Source: DLKC01 sp002478885 (GTDB lineage: Bacteria > Bacteroidota > Bacteroidia > Chitinophagales > Chitinophagaceae). Taken from it: DNA of 64,000 nucleotides. The stretch lies in NCBI GenBank assembly GCA_046329585.1, contig JAXLUI010000001.1:310001-374000 (forward strand), given 5' to 3'. A program made the translations under genes and the position numbers. Position 1 is the stretch's first letter, and every line of letters starts with the position of its first letter. The notes beneath the pieces were generated by a model. The model did not search any database and was not told the origin of the DNA. It saw nothing but the letters and a program-made list of their open reading frames with translations. Shown here piece after piece: positions 8,782 to 18,054 of this stretch.

Positions 8782-10056
8782 ATGAAAAATATTAATACTA
8801 TTAAAGTCAATTTCAAGGGTGGCATTATTCCGCCTGCAGAACTGTATAACATTCTTGTTGCAGCGGGCAAGTTCGGTTTGTTGTATGCGCGCTTCGGGTT
8901 GCGCCAGCAATTGCTGCTGAATGTGGAGATCGAAGAGCTTGACAATCTAACCGAAGAACTTACTGCGCTAGGCGTAAGCTTTGAGTTGGGGAACGATGAA
9001 TACCCGAATATCGTGAGTTCTTACCCTGCCGAAGAAGTATTTATTTTTGATACCTGGCTTAATGAAAGTATTTATAAATCGATCTTTGCTTCTTTCACTT
9101 ATACACCAAGACTCAAAATCAACATCAGCGACAGCAACCAAAGCTTTACGCCAATGCTTACGGGCAATATTAATTGGGTGGCATCGCCCGACGAAACAGG
9201 TTACTGGCATTTGTTTATCCGTTTCCCCAAAACCAATATTGTTTATGAGTGGAAGGATATTGTGCATACTGATGATCTTGCAGCTATGTCGTTGAGCATA
9301 GAAGAAACCATTCTTGGTGATAAAGCAAAATTTTATGAAAACGAGCAAGCCAATGGCGATGAATTGTACGGCCGTGTGAAAACAACCGGGTTTAATATCA
9401 AGCCTGCGGCTGAGCCCATAGAATTGCCTCCTTTCAATCTTCCTTATTACGAAGGGTTGAACCGTTACGACGATAAATACTGGCTGGGCATTTACAGGCG
9501 CGATGAATTGTACCCCATTAATTTTTTGAAGGAGCTTTGCATGCTTTGTATAAACACGGATACATGGAAGCTTTGTTCTACGCCATGGAAGACGATTATT
9601 GTTAAAGGCATTAAGGAAGAAAACAGGAAAGACTGGAACGACCTGCTTGACAAGTACCAGATCAACCTGCGGCATGCAGCCAATGAGCTTAACTTCCAGG
9701 TGGAGGACAACAGTCTTAAAGCCCTTGCGTTAAAACAGCACCTCGTAAAATATCTTAATGATGACGATACCAGGTCGTTCGGCGTATGCATTGGCATAAA
9801 GACCCGCAGAAAAAGTGAAGTATTCTGCAGCATACTTGTCAGGCGAAGACCGGTTATACGCATTGGCAAATGGGGCTTCTTTCATGTGTATGATATTCTC
9901 TGCGCCAAAGATTTTAATCCCAACGAGCGCACCGATACCATCTATAGCCGCGACAATCCAAAATTTGTGCTGGCTGAACAATTAAGGCGTGCAATTCTTT
10001 CCTATTATCATGTAAATACGCCGGAAACGCCGCAAACGGAATACGCAGATTTATAA
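8782..10056 (+). CDS. Sulfite/nitrite reductase-like (CobG-like) protein without a visible Fe-S/siroheme Cys motif
   Basis: 424 aa, probably cytoplasmic (no signal peptide). The N-terminal 75 residues (VNFKGGIIPPAELYNILVAA, FGLRQQLLLNVEIEEL) resemble the ferredoxin-like half domain of sulfite/nitrite reductases and precorrin-3B synthase. A second such region appears near LCSTPWKTIIVKGI (about residues 270-285), similar to the TPWR segment of CobG. The expected CxxxxxC...CxxxC cluster motif is absent: the cysteines sit as LCMLC, LCST, GVCIG, VFCS and ILCA, without that spacing. It may be a non-catalytic or differently metallated relative. Single gene with its own terminator. Confidence 0.55.
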   Translation: MKNINTIKVNFKGGIIPPAELYNILVAAGKFGLLYARFGLRQQLLLNVEIEELDNLTEELTALGVSFELGNDEYPNIVSSYPAEEVFIFDTWLNESIYKSIFASFTYTPRLKINISDSNQSFTPMLTGNINWVASPDETGYWHLFIRFPKTNIVYEWKDIVHTDDLAAMSLSIEETILGDKAKFYENEQANGDELYGRVKTTGFNIKPAAEPIELPPFNLPYYEGLNRYDDKYWLGIYRRDELYPINFLKELCMLCINTDTWKLCSTPWKTIIVKGIKEENRKDWNDLLDKYQINLRHAANELNFQVEDNSLKALALKQHLVKYLNDDDTRSFGVCIGIKTRRKSEVFCSILVRRRPVIRIGKWGFFHVYDILCAKDFNPNERTDTIYSRDNPKFVLAEQLRRAILSYYHVNTPETPQTEYADL

Positions 10057-10061
10057 AACCG

Positions 10062-10096
10062 AAGCCTGCATTAAGATAGCAGGCTTTTGTTTTTGA
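10062..10096 (+). terminator. Rho-independent terminator
   Basis: AAGCCTGC / GCAGGCTT stem (10062-10069 and 10079-10086) with a 9-nt loop, followed by a T-rich tract. Six bases after the stop of the 8782 gene. Confidence 0.75.
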
Positions 10097-10204
10097 GGCA
10101 ATGGCCAAAATAAAAACACCCCGCACGATTTGCCCTTTAAATATAGGGTTGTAAATCCGCGCCAGGGTGTAGCTTTATTGCGTATTGGAATATTTAAAAC
10201 GGAA

Positions 10205-10483
10205 TTATTTGCCGAGGTAAACACCTGTTGAGCTGTAACGGGCAGTCATTTTAACGCCGTTATAAATGAAAGTAACCTGGTAAACGCCTTCTCCTTTTCT
10301 TGCCCATTTCAGTGTAGTTGCCCCGGGATACATTGCTTTGTAAGCATCTACGGAAGCCTGCGGAATTGCCGAGTTGTTATTTGCTGTGATATCGAACAGG
10401 TTTGCTTTGGATGGCGCAAGTGTGTTTGCCTGTGTGCTGCCGATTGTAACGAGTAATGCTGCTGCTAAAACGATCTTTTTCAT
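10205..10483 (-). CDS. Small secreted PepSY-like protein (DUF2874-like)
   Basis: 92 aa. A clear signal peptide (MKKIVLAAALLVTIGSTQAN) is followed by one small domain: IPQASVDAYKAMYPGATTLKW, then GVYQVTFIYNGVKMTARYSSTG. This is the helix plus antiparallel-strand pattern of PepSY-like/DUF2874 periplasmic proteins, common in Bacteroidota. Its function is unknown. Monocistronic. Confidence 0.75.
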   Translation of the reverse strand: MKKIVLAAALLVTIGSTQANTLAPSKANLFDITANNNSAIPQASVDAYKAMYPGATTLKWARKGEGVYQVTFIYNGVKMTARYSSTGVYLGK

Positions 10484-10632
10484 GTTCTTTGTTTTTAATT
10501 TTTTTTTGAGATTATTTCACCGGTTTAGTGGCTTGTTTTTTTCCATTTTTGCGCCGGTACATATATTGGTAGCAGCAGGAGATCTTTATGTAACCGCCTT
10601 TTTGATTTTTTTTATTTTTTATTTTTTAAACT

Positions 10633-10663
10633 GAAAAAGGTTCGCATTGTGCGAACCTTTTTC
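10633..10663 (-). terminator. Long perfect hairpin terminator (bidirectional)
   Basis: GAAAAAGGTTCGCA and TGCGAACCTTTTTC form a 14-bp perfect stem with a 3-nt loop. It lies about 30 bp beyond the stop of the dioxygenase gene and has A/T runs on both sides, so it can work in either direction. Confidence 0.88.
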
Positions 10664-10693
10664 TTATTGATTTTGGCCGGAAAGCTAAACTGC

Positions 10694-11587
10694 CTAGCCG
10701 GGATATTTTAATATTTTGTCACCTTCAATATTCACCGGTTTGTTATTGTCATCGAGGTAGGTAATCACTGTTTTGACGGTTCCATCAGTGCCAAAGACAA
10801 ACCGGGCTTTGGTTTGCCCAAGGCCACCCTCAAAGCTATTGTCGCCCCTGTATTCCATTGCTTCCATAATTTGCCCGTTGATTTTCGCAAACAGGTCGTC
10901 ACCATCGCGGTAGAAACTTACCATAGATTTGTCGCTCATCTGGTATAGGCCTTCGATCTTTTTAAAAGAGGCTGCATCCAATTGATAGCTGTCCTGGAGA
11001 ATGATATCAAATGCTACCATTATTTCATTTTTGTCATTCCTCGACATATCGAGAATCCGGTTTAGTGACCTCGGGTCCGAAGCGCTTGAATCTTCCGGAA
11101 TATGTTTGTCACCTTTAAAGTATATCTGTGTTACAAGATCCTGCTCCCCTGTGCCGGATATACGCATATGAATGTGTGCCGGGCGGGTAGCCGTATTACT
11201 GACGCTGTACGGTACAGGCATTATGGTTCTAAAATGATACTTGCCATCTTTGCCGGTCCTGGCAGCGGCACGATAAACGTACTCATCGGAAGTATTGTCA
11301 TACACGCCATGTTCATTGCAATGCCAGATTTCAACCAAAGCATCTTTCACAGGCGTTTTGCCGGTTTTGTCAAAAATGGTTCCACTAAAATGCATTAATT
11401 CACCATTGGTTCCAGCCTGAACCAGGTCGGTTTTAAAAGGTGCACCCGGCCGGTAATAAGGTCCCAGAATGTCGGTCGTTGTTGGCTCAAGACCTACATA
11501 CGATTTGCCATCCCACCTGATTTTTCCCGCTATGCCAATACTGAACGCAAAAAGCGATGTTTCGAAGAGAAAAGTTCTACGTTTCAT
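10694..11587 (-). CDS. Exported intradiol ring-cleavage dioxygenase-like protein
   Basis: 297 aa from the ATG at 11587. It starts MKRRTFLFETSLFAFSIGIAG, a Tat-like signal (RRTFLF). The core resembles protocatechuate 3,4-dioxygenase: GPYYRPGAPF near residue 42, DALVEIWHCNEHGVYDN, the Tyr ligand regions EYVYRAAARTGKDGKYHFRT and MPVPY, and the two-His segment RPAHIHMRISG. All four non-haem Fe(III) ligand types (two Tyr, two His) therefore seem present. The last roughly 90 residues (KKIEGLYQMSDKSMVSFYRDG ... KILKYPG) are an extra small beta domain not found in classical intradiol enzymes. It would cleave a catechol-type ring outside the cytoplasm; substrate unknown. A longer frame to 11761 is rejected because the Tat signal fixes the start. 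Confidence 0.85.
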   Translation of the reverse strand: MKRRTFLFETSLFAFSIGIAGKIRWDGKSYVGLEPTTTDILGPYYRPGAPFKTDLVQAGTNGELMHFSGTIFDKTGKTPVKDALVEIWHCNEHGVYDNTSDEYVYRAAARTGKDGKYHFRTIMPVPYSVSNTATRPAHIHMRISGTGEQDLVTQIYFKGDKHIPEDSSASDPRSLNRILDMSRNDKNEIMVAFDIILQDSYQLDAASFKKIEGLYQMSDKSMVSFYRDGDDLFAKINGQIMEAMEYRGDNSFEGGLGQTKARFVFGTDGTVKTVITYLDDNNKPVNIEGDKILKYPG

Positions 11588-11899
11588 TTTGTTGATTGTT
11601 TTATGAGTGAGGAGGAAATAAAATTTGGTACAGCATATACTGAGGGTACAGATCAGCAGAAAGTTACTAATAAATAACCGTTTAAAAAAATCTCCGGTGC
11701 AACAATGAACGGTTACCCGCAATATTGATTTTACCGAGAAGATAGACTCACCTGCTGGCAATGCTATCGAACTTTTTCTACACTATGGTAGCATCACACT
11801 CTCGTACTTATGGTTAATTATGGACCTGTATACCGTGGTAATTGTTATTTTTATAATTGTTCAATTGCTTTACATTTCTTAATCGCAGCAACCTATCAT
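11588..11899. other. Intergenic region between divergent oxidoreductase genes
   Basis: 312 bp. It contains one diverged repeat arm (11788-11807). Otherwise AT-rich without a recognised element; promoters for both flanking genes are expected here. Confidence 0.45.
11788..11807 (+). repeat. Dispersed intergenic repeat, diverged single arm
   Basis: GTAGCATCACACTCTCGTAC matches flavour A at 16 of 20 positions. Confidence 0.6.
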
Positions 11900-13159
11900 A
11901 TGAGGTACGATGTTTTGGTTATTGGTGCAGGTGCAGCCGGCTTGATCGCCACGAGGGAACTGGGCAAAGCTGGTTGCAGGGTATGCTTACTTGAAGCAAG
12001 CGACAATGCCGGCGGAAGAATCTCTACTATAAATGACGGGTTTCCGGAACCGGCAGCGGCCGGCCCTGAGTTTATTCATGGAAATCTCAATCTCACTTTA
12101 CAGATCGTGCAAGAGGCTGGCCTTACACTTGAACCCGTAAGTGGAAATATGATCCCGGTAAAAAAAGGCAAATGGATGGTGGATGAAGCATACGATGCAT
12201 ATTGGGATGAGTTTATGAACCAACTTTACCTGCTCGAAGAAGACTGTTCACTCGCGGACTTCCTGGATCGATATTTTAAAGCAGGTAAATATGCCAGTCT
12301 CCGCCGTTCAATACAAGGTTTTGCCGAAGGCTTCGATCTCGCAGAGCTCAACAGAGCCTCTGCCATTTTTGCCAGGCAGGAATGGTCGCATCAGCAGGAA
12401 CCACAATATAGAATAGAAGGAGGCTATGGCAAAATGATCAACTATCTCCTGGGGCAATGCCAGCGACAGCATTCAGATGTACACTTTAATCAGCCGGTAC
12501 ATAAAATTGAGCATGGCACAAATGCAGTAACAGCCTACACCGCCAGTGGTGAGTGTTTCGAAGCTGGTAGAATTATTATCACTGTTCCTTTAGGCGTATT
12601 GCAAAATAACAGCATCATATTCAGCCCTGCCATTGAAGATCAGATGACAGCTACCAGGCAACTAGGGTTTGGATCGGTTATAAAACTATTGTTTTTGTTT
12701 AAGCGCAATTTTTGGAAAGACTATGCAGATGATATCGGCTTTATCCTAAGTGACCAACAGATCCCGACATGGTGGACCCAGGCACCAAAGGAAAGCAACC
12801 TGCTTACAGGTTGGCTCGGCGGCCCGGAAGCAGCCCTTATGTCGAACCTTTCGAATGAAGCGCTTTTGCAAAATGCATTGGACTCGCTTGCTTCTATCTT
12901 TAATCGACCCGCAGCGGAGTTACAAAACCAGCTATTGCATTATAAGATCATTAGCTGGCAGAACAACCCTTATATAAAGGGTGGTTATAGCTACATGACC
13001 GTAGATAGTGTTTCGGCCAAAAGCAAACTCGCAATGCCGGTGGCCAACAGCATTTATTTTGCCGGGGAAGCGTATTATACCGGTGAATCGCAAGGCACTG
13101 TTGAAGCAGCACTTCAAAGCGGCATGAATACAGCTCAAAAACTTATAGCCTCGCTGTAA
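11900..13159 (+). CDS. Flavin monoamine oxidase family FAD-dependent oxidoreductase
   Basis: 419 aa from the ATG at 11900 (MRYDVLVIGAGAAGLIATRE). The dinucleotide-binding motif GxGxxG is followed by CLLEASDNAGGRIST, the GG-doublet motif of the amine oxidase superfamily. The C-terminal FAD-contacting segment YFAGEAYYTGESQGTVEAAL (about residues 385-405) is complete. Closest in pattern to monoamine oxidases and polyamine oxidases that oxidise C-N bonds with O2; no signal peptide, so cytoplasmic. Substrate not predictable. Confidence 0.9.
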   Translation: MRYDVLVIGAGAAGLIATRELGKAGCRVCLLEASDNAGGRISTINDGFPEPAAAGPEFIHGNLNLTLQIVQEAGLTLEPVSGNMIPVKKGKWMVDEAYDAYWDEFMNQLYLLEEDCSLADFLDRYFKAGKYASLRRSIQGFAEGFDLAELNRASAIFARQEWSHQQEPQYRIEGGYGKMINYLLGQCQRQHSDVHFNQPVHKIEHGTNAVTAYTASGECFEAGRIIITVPLGVLQNNSIIFSPAIEDQMTATRQLGFGSVIKLLFLFKRNFWKDYADDIGFILSDQQIPTWWTQAPKESNLLTGWLGGPEAALMSNLSNEALLQNALDSLASIFNRPAAELQNQLLHYKIISWQNNPYIKGGYSYMTVDSVSAKSKLAMPVANSIYFAGEAYYTGESQGTVEAALQSGMNTAQKLIASL

Positions 13160-13292
13160 ATATTGCTGCAGGAGCCTGGAAGCATTCATCCAAAAGTTTA
13201 TCTTAAGCCAGAAGATTTTATATATTGCTGAAGCATTGTTGATTGCAAACCAGCCTGATTGCTTCCTAATATGTAAGAACGTTGTGAAAAAG

Positions 13293-15974
13293 ATGCCACT
13301 GCTCATATTGTTTTTCCTATCAGCAACCATTGCTTTTGCTTCACATATTGTAGGTGGGGAGGTTTACTACAAATACTTAGGACCAGGCAGTACCGCAGGC
13401 TCAAGTAAATATGAAATTTCACTCAGGTTATTTCGCGATTGCAATGTGCCATGTGGGGATGGCACCAATGTAGCCTGTTTACCTCTCAGGCCTTCCGTAA
13501 CGATTTATTCGGCGGCATCTCCTTACATACGTGCCCGTATACTTGGCCTACCGTTGAGAGACTCTTTATCATTGACACTAACTACTTACCCTTCCTGCGT
13601 TGCCTACAAGCCAAGCGTTTGTTATGAGGTAAAAATCTATTCCGACACTGTTTCTCTTGCGGATAATGATGTGGGCTATATCGTTGCCTTTCAAAACTGC
13701 TGCCGCGCTGCGTCCAAAAACCAGTTCGGTGTTGAATTTACCGCAAGCGGCGTACCGGGAGCAACATATACTGCCAGCATTCCGGGGCAAAACATTTTAC
13801 CTTCCGGGCATAACAACGGTGCGGTTTTCAAGCTAAAAGACACGGCACTTGTATGTTCAGAAACAAAGTTTTCTATTGATTTCGGTGCTGTTGATGCAGA
13901 CGGTGATTCGTTGAGCTATAGTTTTGTTGATGCTTACAACGGCGGAATTTTTTGGTCCGATGGATGCACTGCTACACTCGAGACGGGTCTTGTATGTGAA
14001 GGCACTTTTGCAGGCCCCCCGCCCTATACACACATCACTTACAATACCGGGCTTGGATTTACAGGAACGCAGCCACTCGGGCCAGGAATTGATATAGACC
14101 CGGCTACCGGGTTAATCAACGGAACGGCTACTGACATACCCGGCCGCTATGTTGTAAATGTGTTTGCATACGAATGGCGAAATGGCGTAGTTATAGCGTC
14201 GCACCATAAAGACTTTATTATCCGGGTAGAGGATTGCAATATCCCAAAGGCAAAACTCGATCCATCTTATCTAAACTGCGATAGCTTTGACCTCAGTTTT
14301 GAAAACAAATCAACGTCGCCGCTTATTTTTTCCTATTACTGGGATTTTGGAGACCCTGCCAATGCTCTTGATACTTCATCAAGCCCTTCACCCAGTTACA
14401 GTTTCCCGGACACAGGCACTTATAGAGTAACATTGATCACCAACAGAGGAGAAAAATGTGCTGATTCGACCGTAACCCTGGCAAAAGTTTATCCCGGATT
14501 TGTCCCGGATTTCAAAGCAGACGGCGGTTGTGTGAGCACTCCTTACCAATTCACCGATCTTACCAAATCCAGGTATGGAGTAGTTAACAGCTGGCACTGG
14601 AATTTTGGTGATTATCCTGTTACATCCGACACGTCTTTATCACAAAATCCACTTTACCTGTATCCTTCACCACAGGAAACTGCTGTTACGCTGGTTGTTG
14701 GCGACAGCAAAGGTTGCCTTGACACGATATTGAAACCAATAGTGATTTTTGACAAACCACCGTTGCAGCTGACTTTCAAAGACAGTTTAACCTGTGCAGG
14801 AGACAGTCTCCAACTCCATGCGGTAGACACGGTTGGCTCTCCTGTGTTCACGTGGTCGCCTGCTCTGGATATCAACGACCCGGGTATTGCCGATCCCCTG
14901 GTCTTTCCAAGATCCTCCACCTTATATCATATTGCAGTAAGCGATCATGGTTGCAGCACACAGGACTCCGTTATGATAAATGTTGTGTCATTTGCGTCAA
15001 TTAACATTGGCGCCGACACCACGATCTGTCTTACCGATAGCATTCAACTGTTCCCTTCGACGAATGCCGTTAATTTTAAATGGTCTCCTCCAGCCGGTAT
15101 AAGCGACGTTTCTGCTAAAAACCCCTTTGTTAAACCAGTGTCCAATACAGCGTATTCGGTAATCGCTTCTGTTGGCAGTTGCACTGCCAGCGACAGCATC
15201 CATATTAAAGTGGTACCCTATCCGCAGGTGAGTGCTTCCCCCGACATTACTATTTGTTACGGCCAGGCACCCGTGCTTTACGCCCATACTACGGCGGCTT
15301 ACTTTACATGGGCGCCCTCCAATACATTGATAAATCCAACCACACTTACACCCACCTCCTATGCCAGCGCTACTACTGCATACGTTATTACAGTAACGGA
15401 TTCCAAAGGCTGCCCCAAGCCATCTTCCGATACAACGATTGTAACGGTATTACCACCTGTTAATGCTTTCGCAGGACACGATACGATAATCGTTTCCAAC
15501 CAACCATTGCAGTTACATGCAACCGGGGGCACCGCCTATGTATGGTCACCAACGACAGGCATGAATGATCCATTGATCGCTGACCCGGTCGTTATACTCG
15601 GTGAGCAATACGATTCTATTACATATCATGTTGCGGTGACTAACGTGGCAGGATGCGGAGCCGGAGACAATATAAAAGTAACCGTCTATAAAACGATGCC
15701 TGACCTGTTTGTGCCTACAGCCTTTACGCCAAATGGCGATGGGCACAACGACATCATAAGGCCGAAAGCAATAGGCATCAAACAATTCGGATATTTCAGG
15801 ATATTTAACCGATTGGGGCAATTGGTCTATCATACCAGCAGCATAGACCAGGGCTGGGACGGAAATGTTTCTGGCAAACCGCAACCCGCGGGTACTTATG
15901 TTTTTATGGCCCAGGCAACAGATTATACAGGTAAACTCATCAGCAGGAAAGGAACAATCGTTTTACTGCGTTAA
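13293..15974 (+). CDS. Large secreted PKD-domain protein with T9SS type B (gliding-motility) C-terminal domain
   Basis: 893 aa from the ATG at 13293 (MPLLILFFLSATIAFASH); an in-frame GTG at 13284 would add KK and give a better signal peptide start. The mature part opens with HIVGGEVYYKYLGPG, a domain common at the front of such Bacteroidota proteins. PKD domains follow (FSYYWDFGDPANALD, NSWHWNFGDYP), then several Ig-like repeats (TFTWSPALDINDPGIADP, FKWSPPAGISD, YVWSPTTGMNDPLIADP). The last 90 residues (LFVPTAFTPNGDGHNDIIRP ... QPAGTYVFMAQATDYTG) are the CHU_C/gliding-motility C-terminal domain used as a T9SS type B signal. It is probably a surface-attached adhesin-like protein. Confidence 0.9.
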   Translation: MPLLILFFLSATIAFASHIVGGEVYYKYLGPGSTAGSSKYEISLRLFRDCNVPCGDGTNVACLPLRPSVTIYSAASPYIRARILGLPLRDSLSLTLTTYPSCVAYKPSVCYEVKIYSDTVSLADNDVGYIVAFQNCCRAASKNQFGVEFTASGVPGATYTASIPGQNILPSGHNNGAVFKLKDTALVCSETKFSIDFGAVDADGDSLSYSFVDAYNGGIFWSDGCTATLETGLVCEGTFAGPPPYTHITYNTGLGFTGTQPLGPGIDIDPATGLINGTATDIPGRYVVNVFAYEWRNGVVIASHHKDFIIRVEDCNIPKAKLDPSYLNCDSFDLSFENKSTSPLIFSYYWDFGDPANALDTSSSPSPSYSFPDTGTYRVTLITNRGEKCADSTVTLAKVYPGFVPDFKADGGCVSTPYQFTDLTKSRYGVVNSWHWNFGDYPVTSDTSLSQNPLYLYPSPQETAVTLVVGDSKGCLDTILKPIVIFDKPPLQLTFKDSLTCAGDSLQLHAVDTVGSPVFTWSPALDINDPGIADPLVFPRSSTLYHIAVSDHGCSTQDSVMINVVSFASINIGADTTICLTDSIQLFPSTNAVNFKWSPPAGISDVSAKNPFVKPVSNTAYSVIASVGSCTASDSIHIKVVPYPQVSASPDITICYGQAPVLYAHTTAAYFTWAPSNTLINPTTLTPTSYASATTAYVITVTDSKGCPKPSSDTTIVTVLPPVNAFAGHDTIIVSNQPLQLHATGGTAYVWSPTTGMNDPLIADPVVILGEQYDSITYHVAVTNVAGCGAGDNIKVTVYKTMPDLFVPTAFTPNGDGHNDIIRPKAIGIKQFGYFRIFNRLGQLVYHTSSIDQGWDGNVSGKPQPAGTYVFMAQATDYTGKLISRKGTIVLLR

Positions 15975-16010
15975 AACTATCTGGAGCAGGGCAGATTTTC
16001 CGCTTTTTTC

Positions 16011-16538
16011 TTACTTCACACCTCGTTCGTCGTTCCACCACCCTTTCATTTTTCTGATGTACAGTATCTGCCCCGTGTGGTAAGCGTTGTGCGTTCCTAT
16101 ATGAGCGATGGTCGAGTACCATTCTTTCAATTTATTTTCATCGGCAGCTTCAACAGCCTTTTCAATTTCAGTTAGTACCTTATCCAGCTGTTGAATGGTT
16201 TCCGGCCATGTCTTTTCATCCACGCCGCTGAATGTTTCTTTATTGTCCCCGTTAAATGCCTCCGGTTTTTCGCCTTTGAATTTAGAAAGAATCTGTGCAT
16301 TCCAAAAGATCATGTGCGTAGTCAGCTGAGCAATCGAATGGTTGTCAGAGCCGTCTTTCCACATAGCCTGTTCCGCTGTAAGTCCTGCTATTGCTGAATC
16401 TGCAGGCACAAACCAATCTTTCACATTATGGGTAGTCCTTAACTGCTCGAGTAAAATGCTTTTTAGTGTTGGGGTTGTAGCCTGGCTTTGCGCATGCATA
16501 GCACAAAGCAGCAAAACAACGATAAAGAACTGTTTCAT
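16011..16538 (-). CDS. Exported DinB-family protein
   Basis: 175 aa from the ATG at 16538 (MKQFFIVVLLLCAMHAQSQA, signal peptide); an ATG three codons earlier is equally possible. The mature part is a DinB four-helix bundle with the metal-binding histidines at HSIAQLTTHMIFW and HIGTHNAYHTGQILYIRKMKG, which fit the usual three-His site. DinB-fold proteins include thiol-dependent S-transferases, but an exported one is of unknown role. The gene is convergent with the PKD cargo gene, only 36 bp apart, without an obvious terminator. Confidence 0.85.
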   Translation of the reverse strand: MKQFFIVVLLLCAMHAQSQATTPTLKSILLEQLRTTHNVKDWFVPADSAIAGLTAEQAMWKDGSDNHSIAQLTTHMIFWNAQILSKFKGEKPEAFNGDNKETFSGVDEKTWPETIQQLDKVLTEIEKAVEAADENKLKEWYSTIAHIGTHNAYHTGQILYIRKMKGWWNDERGVK

Positions 16539-16638
16539 GGATGGCATTTTATTATTGTAAATAACCCGGAGTATACCGGTAAATATTTATTGATGAAGCA
16601 TCTTATGTTACCAGCTTTGGCAACGCTTGTCATCGCCT

Positions 16639-16738
16639 GTTGTGTCACTCACTTGTACGTTCCGCCGTGAATCGGCTATTCGGAAACAACTAAAGATCGT
16701 GCTGACCAAAGTTGTACTGTACAAGCGTGCGACGCAAC
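16639..16738. repeat. Dispersed intergenic repeat, inward-facing pair
   Basis: Left arm 16639-16658 GTTGTGTCACTCACTTGTAC (flavour B); right arm 16719-16738 GTACAAGCGTGCGACGCAAC (flavour A). The left outer flank GTTACCAGCTTTGGCAACG fits the extended consensus. Confidence 0.9.
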
Positions 16739-16824
16739 AGCAATTACATTATTGTTCAGACGCCAGGTAAAAAATGACAGCATTCTCCGTGGCATGAATT
16801 ACCAGGCTTGTGCAACGAATAAAG

Positions 16825-17937
16825 TTACAAAGGTTTTCCAGCGGCTAAGGTAGCGATCGCATTTTCAAGCATCTTTTTTGTTTGTTCATTCGGTGCCTGC
16901 GGCAAGGCTGCCTTAGCATAATCCAGCGCTTTTTTATAGTCGCCCATGGCCGAAGAAATGCGCATCATACCGGCGTTGGTTGGCCAGGCGCCCTTGTTCT
17001 TTGTGTAGTTTTTTTGAAATACAGCAAGCGCTTCCTGCAATTTATTTTCTGCGAGCAGCTGGCGTCCATAATTGTGTAACTCGTTGGCAGTTGCATTTTC
17101 CATTGCCGTATTCATGGTCGTTGTTGCTTCTGCGTCGTTGCCCAGTTTTCTAAGCAACGCTGCTTTTACAGACAGCGATGCAAAATCATTTCTTCCGCCA
17201 AGATTTGGATCTACTGCTGAGCTGATCCAGTTCAAAGCCTCGGTATAATTCGTGTCGTTCTCTACACACCAGCTGGCTGCAGCCTGCAGGCTTGCCGGAT
17301 CAAAGCCAATGGCCCCACTCATTTGTTCGCGTATATTTTCAAGCACGGTGGCTTTGAGATCAACTGCAACCTTAATTGGGAAACTCCATCTTTCCCAGGT
17401 TAAATTTATATCTACAGACCGGTCTGTCTGGTTGGAAAAGTCGTACAAAAGTCTTTCCTGCGAGGTTGGCAGGTTCTTCTTTTGCACCGTGGTAACGTGC
17501 AATACATCGAGCTCTTTGCGATAGAAATAACTGCCCCATTCCTTAACGTTCTTACTAAAGATGAGCACGCTGCTATCTTCATGCACTTCGATAAAAAAAG
17601 CATATTTACCTGCGGGTAATTTTTTCCCGTTGATGGTTACGTCGGTGGAAAACGACATGGTAGTGCACTCGTCGGCCCCGGCCCGCCACGGCGATGCCAC
17701 ATTGGAACCATAGCCAAGCACGGTAAACCCAAATGGAACTACGGGAGTGCCGTATATTTTTCCATCCCTTCCTTTCACACCGGGCGCACTGTAATGAATG
17801 GCGATTTCAGTTACACCAACTTTTCTGCCTGCAAAGCAAACTGTATTGGTGGTATCGGGAATGCGTAATGCCTGGCAGTTCGCCTGTTCTGCAAATGCAG
17901 CGGCAAAGAAAGCGGTGAAGAGTAGCAGCTTTTTCAT
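16825..17937 (-). CDS. DUF2911 exported protein with C-terminal TPR-like region
   Basis: 370 aa from the ATG at 17937 (MKKLLLFTAFFAAAFAEQAN, signal peptide). Residues about 35-180 are a DUF2911 domain: VGVTEIAIHYSAPGVKGRDG, PFGFTVLGYG, PWRAGADECTTM, LPAGKYAFFIEVHED. The second half is helical with TPR-like pairs (LHNYGRQLLAENKLQEALAV, GDYKKALDYAKAALPQAP). Function unknown; probably periplasmic. A longer open frame to 18123 runs into a palindromic repeat and is not coding. Confidence 0.85.
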   Translation of the reverse strand: MKKLLLFTAFFAAAFAEQANCQALRIPDTTNTVCFAGRKVGVTEIAIHYSAPGVKGRDGKIYGTPVVPFGFTVLGYGSNVASPWRAGADECTTMSFSTDVTINGKKLPAGKYAFFIEVHEDSSVLIFSKNVKEWGSYFYRKELDVLHVTTVQKKNLPTSQERLLYDFSNQTDRSVDINLTWERWSFPIKVAVDLKATVLENIREQMSGAIGFDPASLQAAASWCVENDTNYTEALNWISSAVDPNLGGRNDFASLSVKAALLRKLGNDAEATTTMNTAMENATANELHNYGRQLLAENKLQEALAVFQKNYTKNKGAWPTNAGMMRISSAMGDYKKALDYAKAALPQAPNEQTKKMLENAIATLAAGKPL

Positions 17938-18054
17938 GTAAACAATAATTTCAACAAAGAAAGTTTTATTCTGCATACAACCCTTACCGCTAGTCAAATA
18001 GCAAAAGGACGACTGGCTGTTCTGAAGCGTTGCGATCCGTTGCCGAAAGGCTGC

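Noticed and set aside
9492..9981. Minus-strand frames inside the 8782 gene
   Set aside because: Antisense shadows of a well-supported gene; composition follows the codons of the plus strand.
14194..14206. GCGTCGCACC inside the PKD cargo gene at 13293
   Set aside because: Only ten bases match and no flank; chance.
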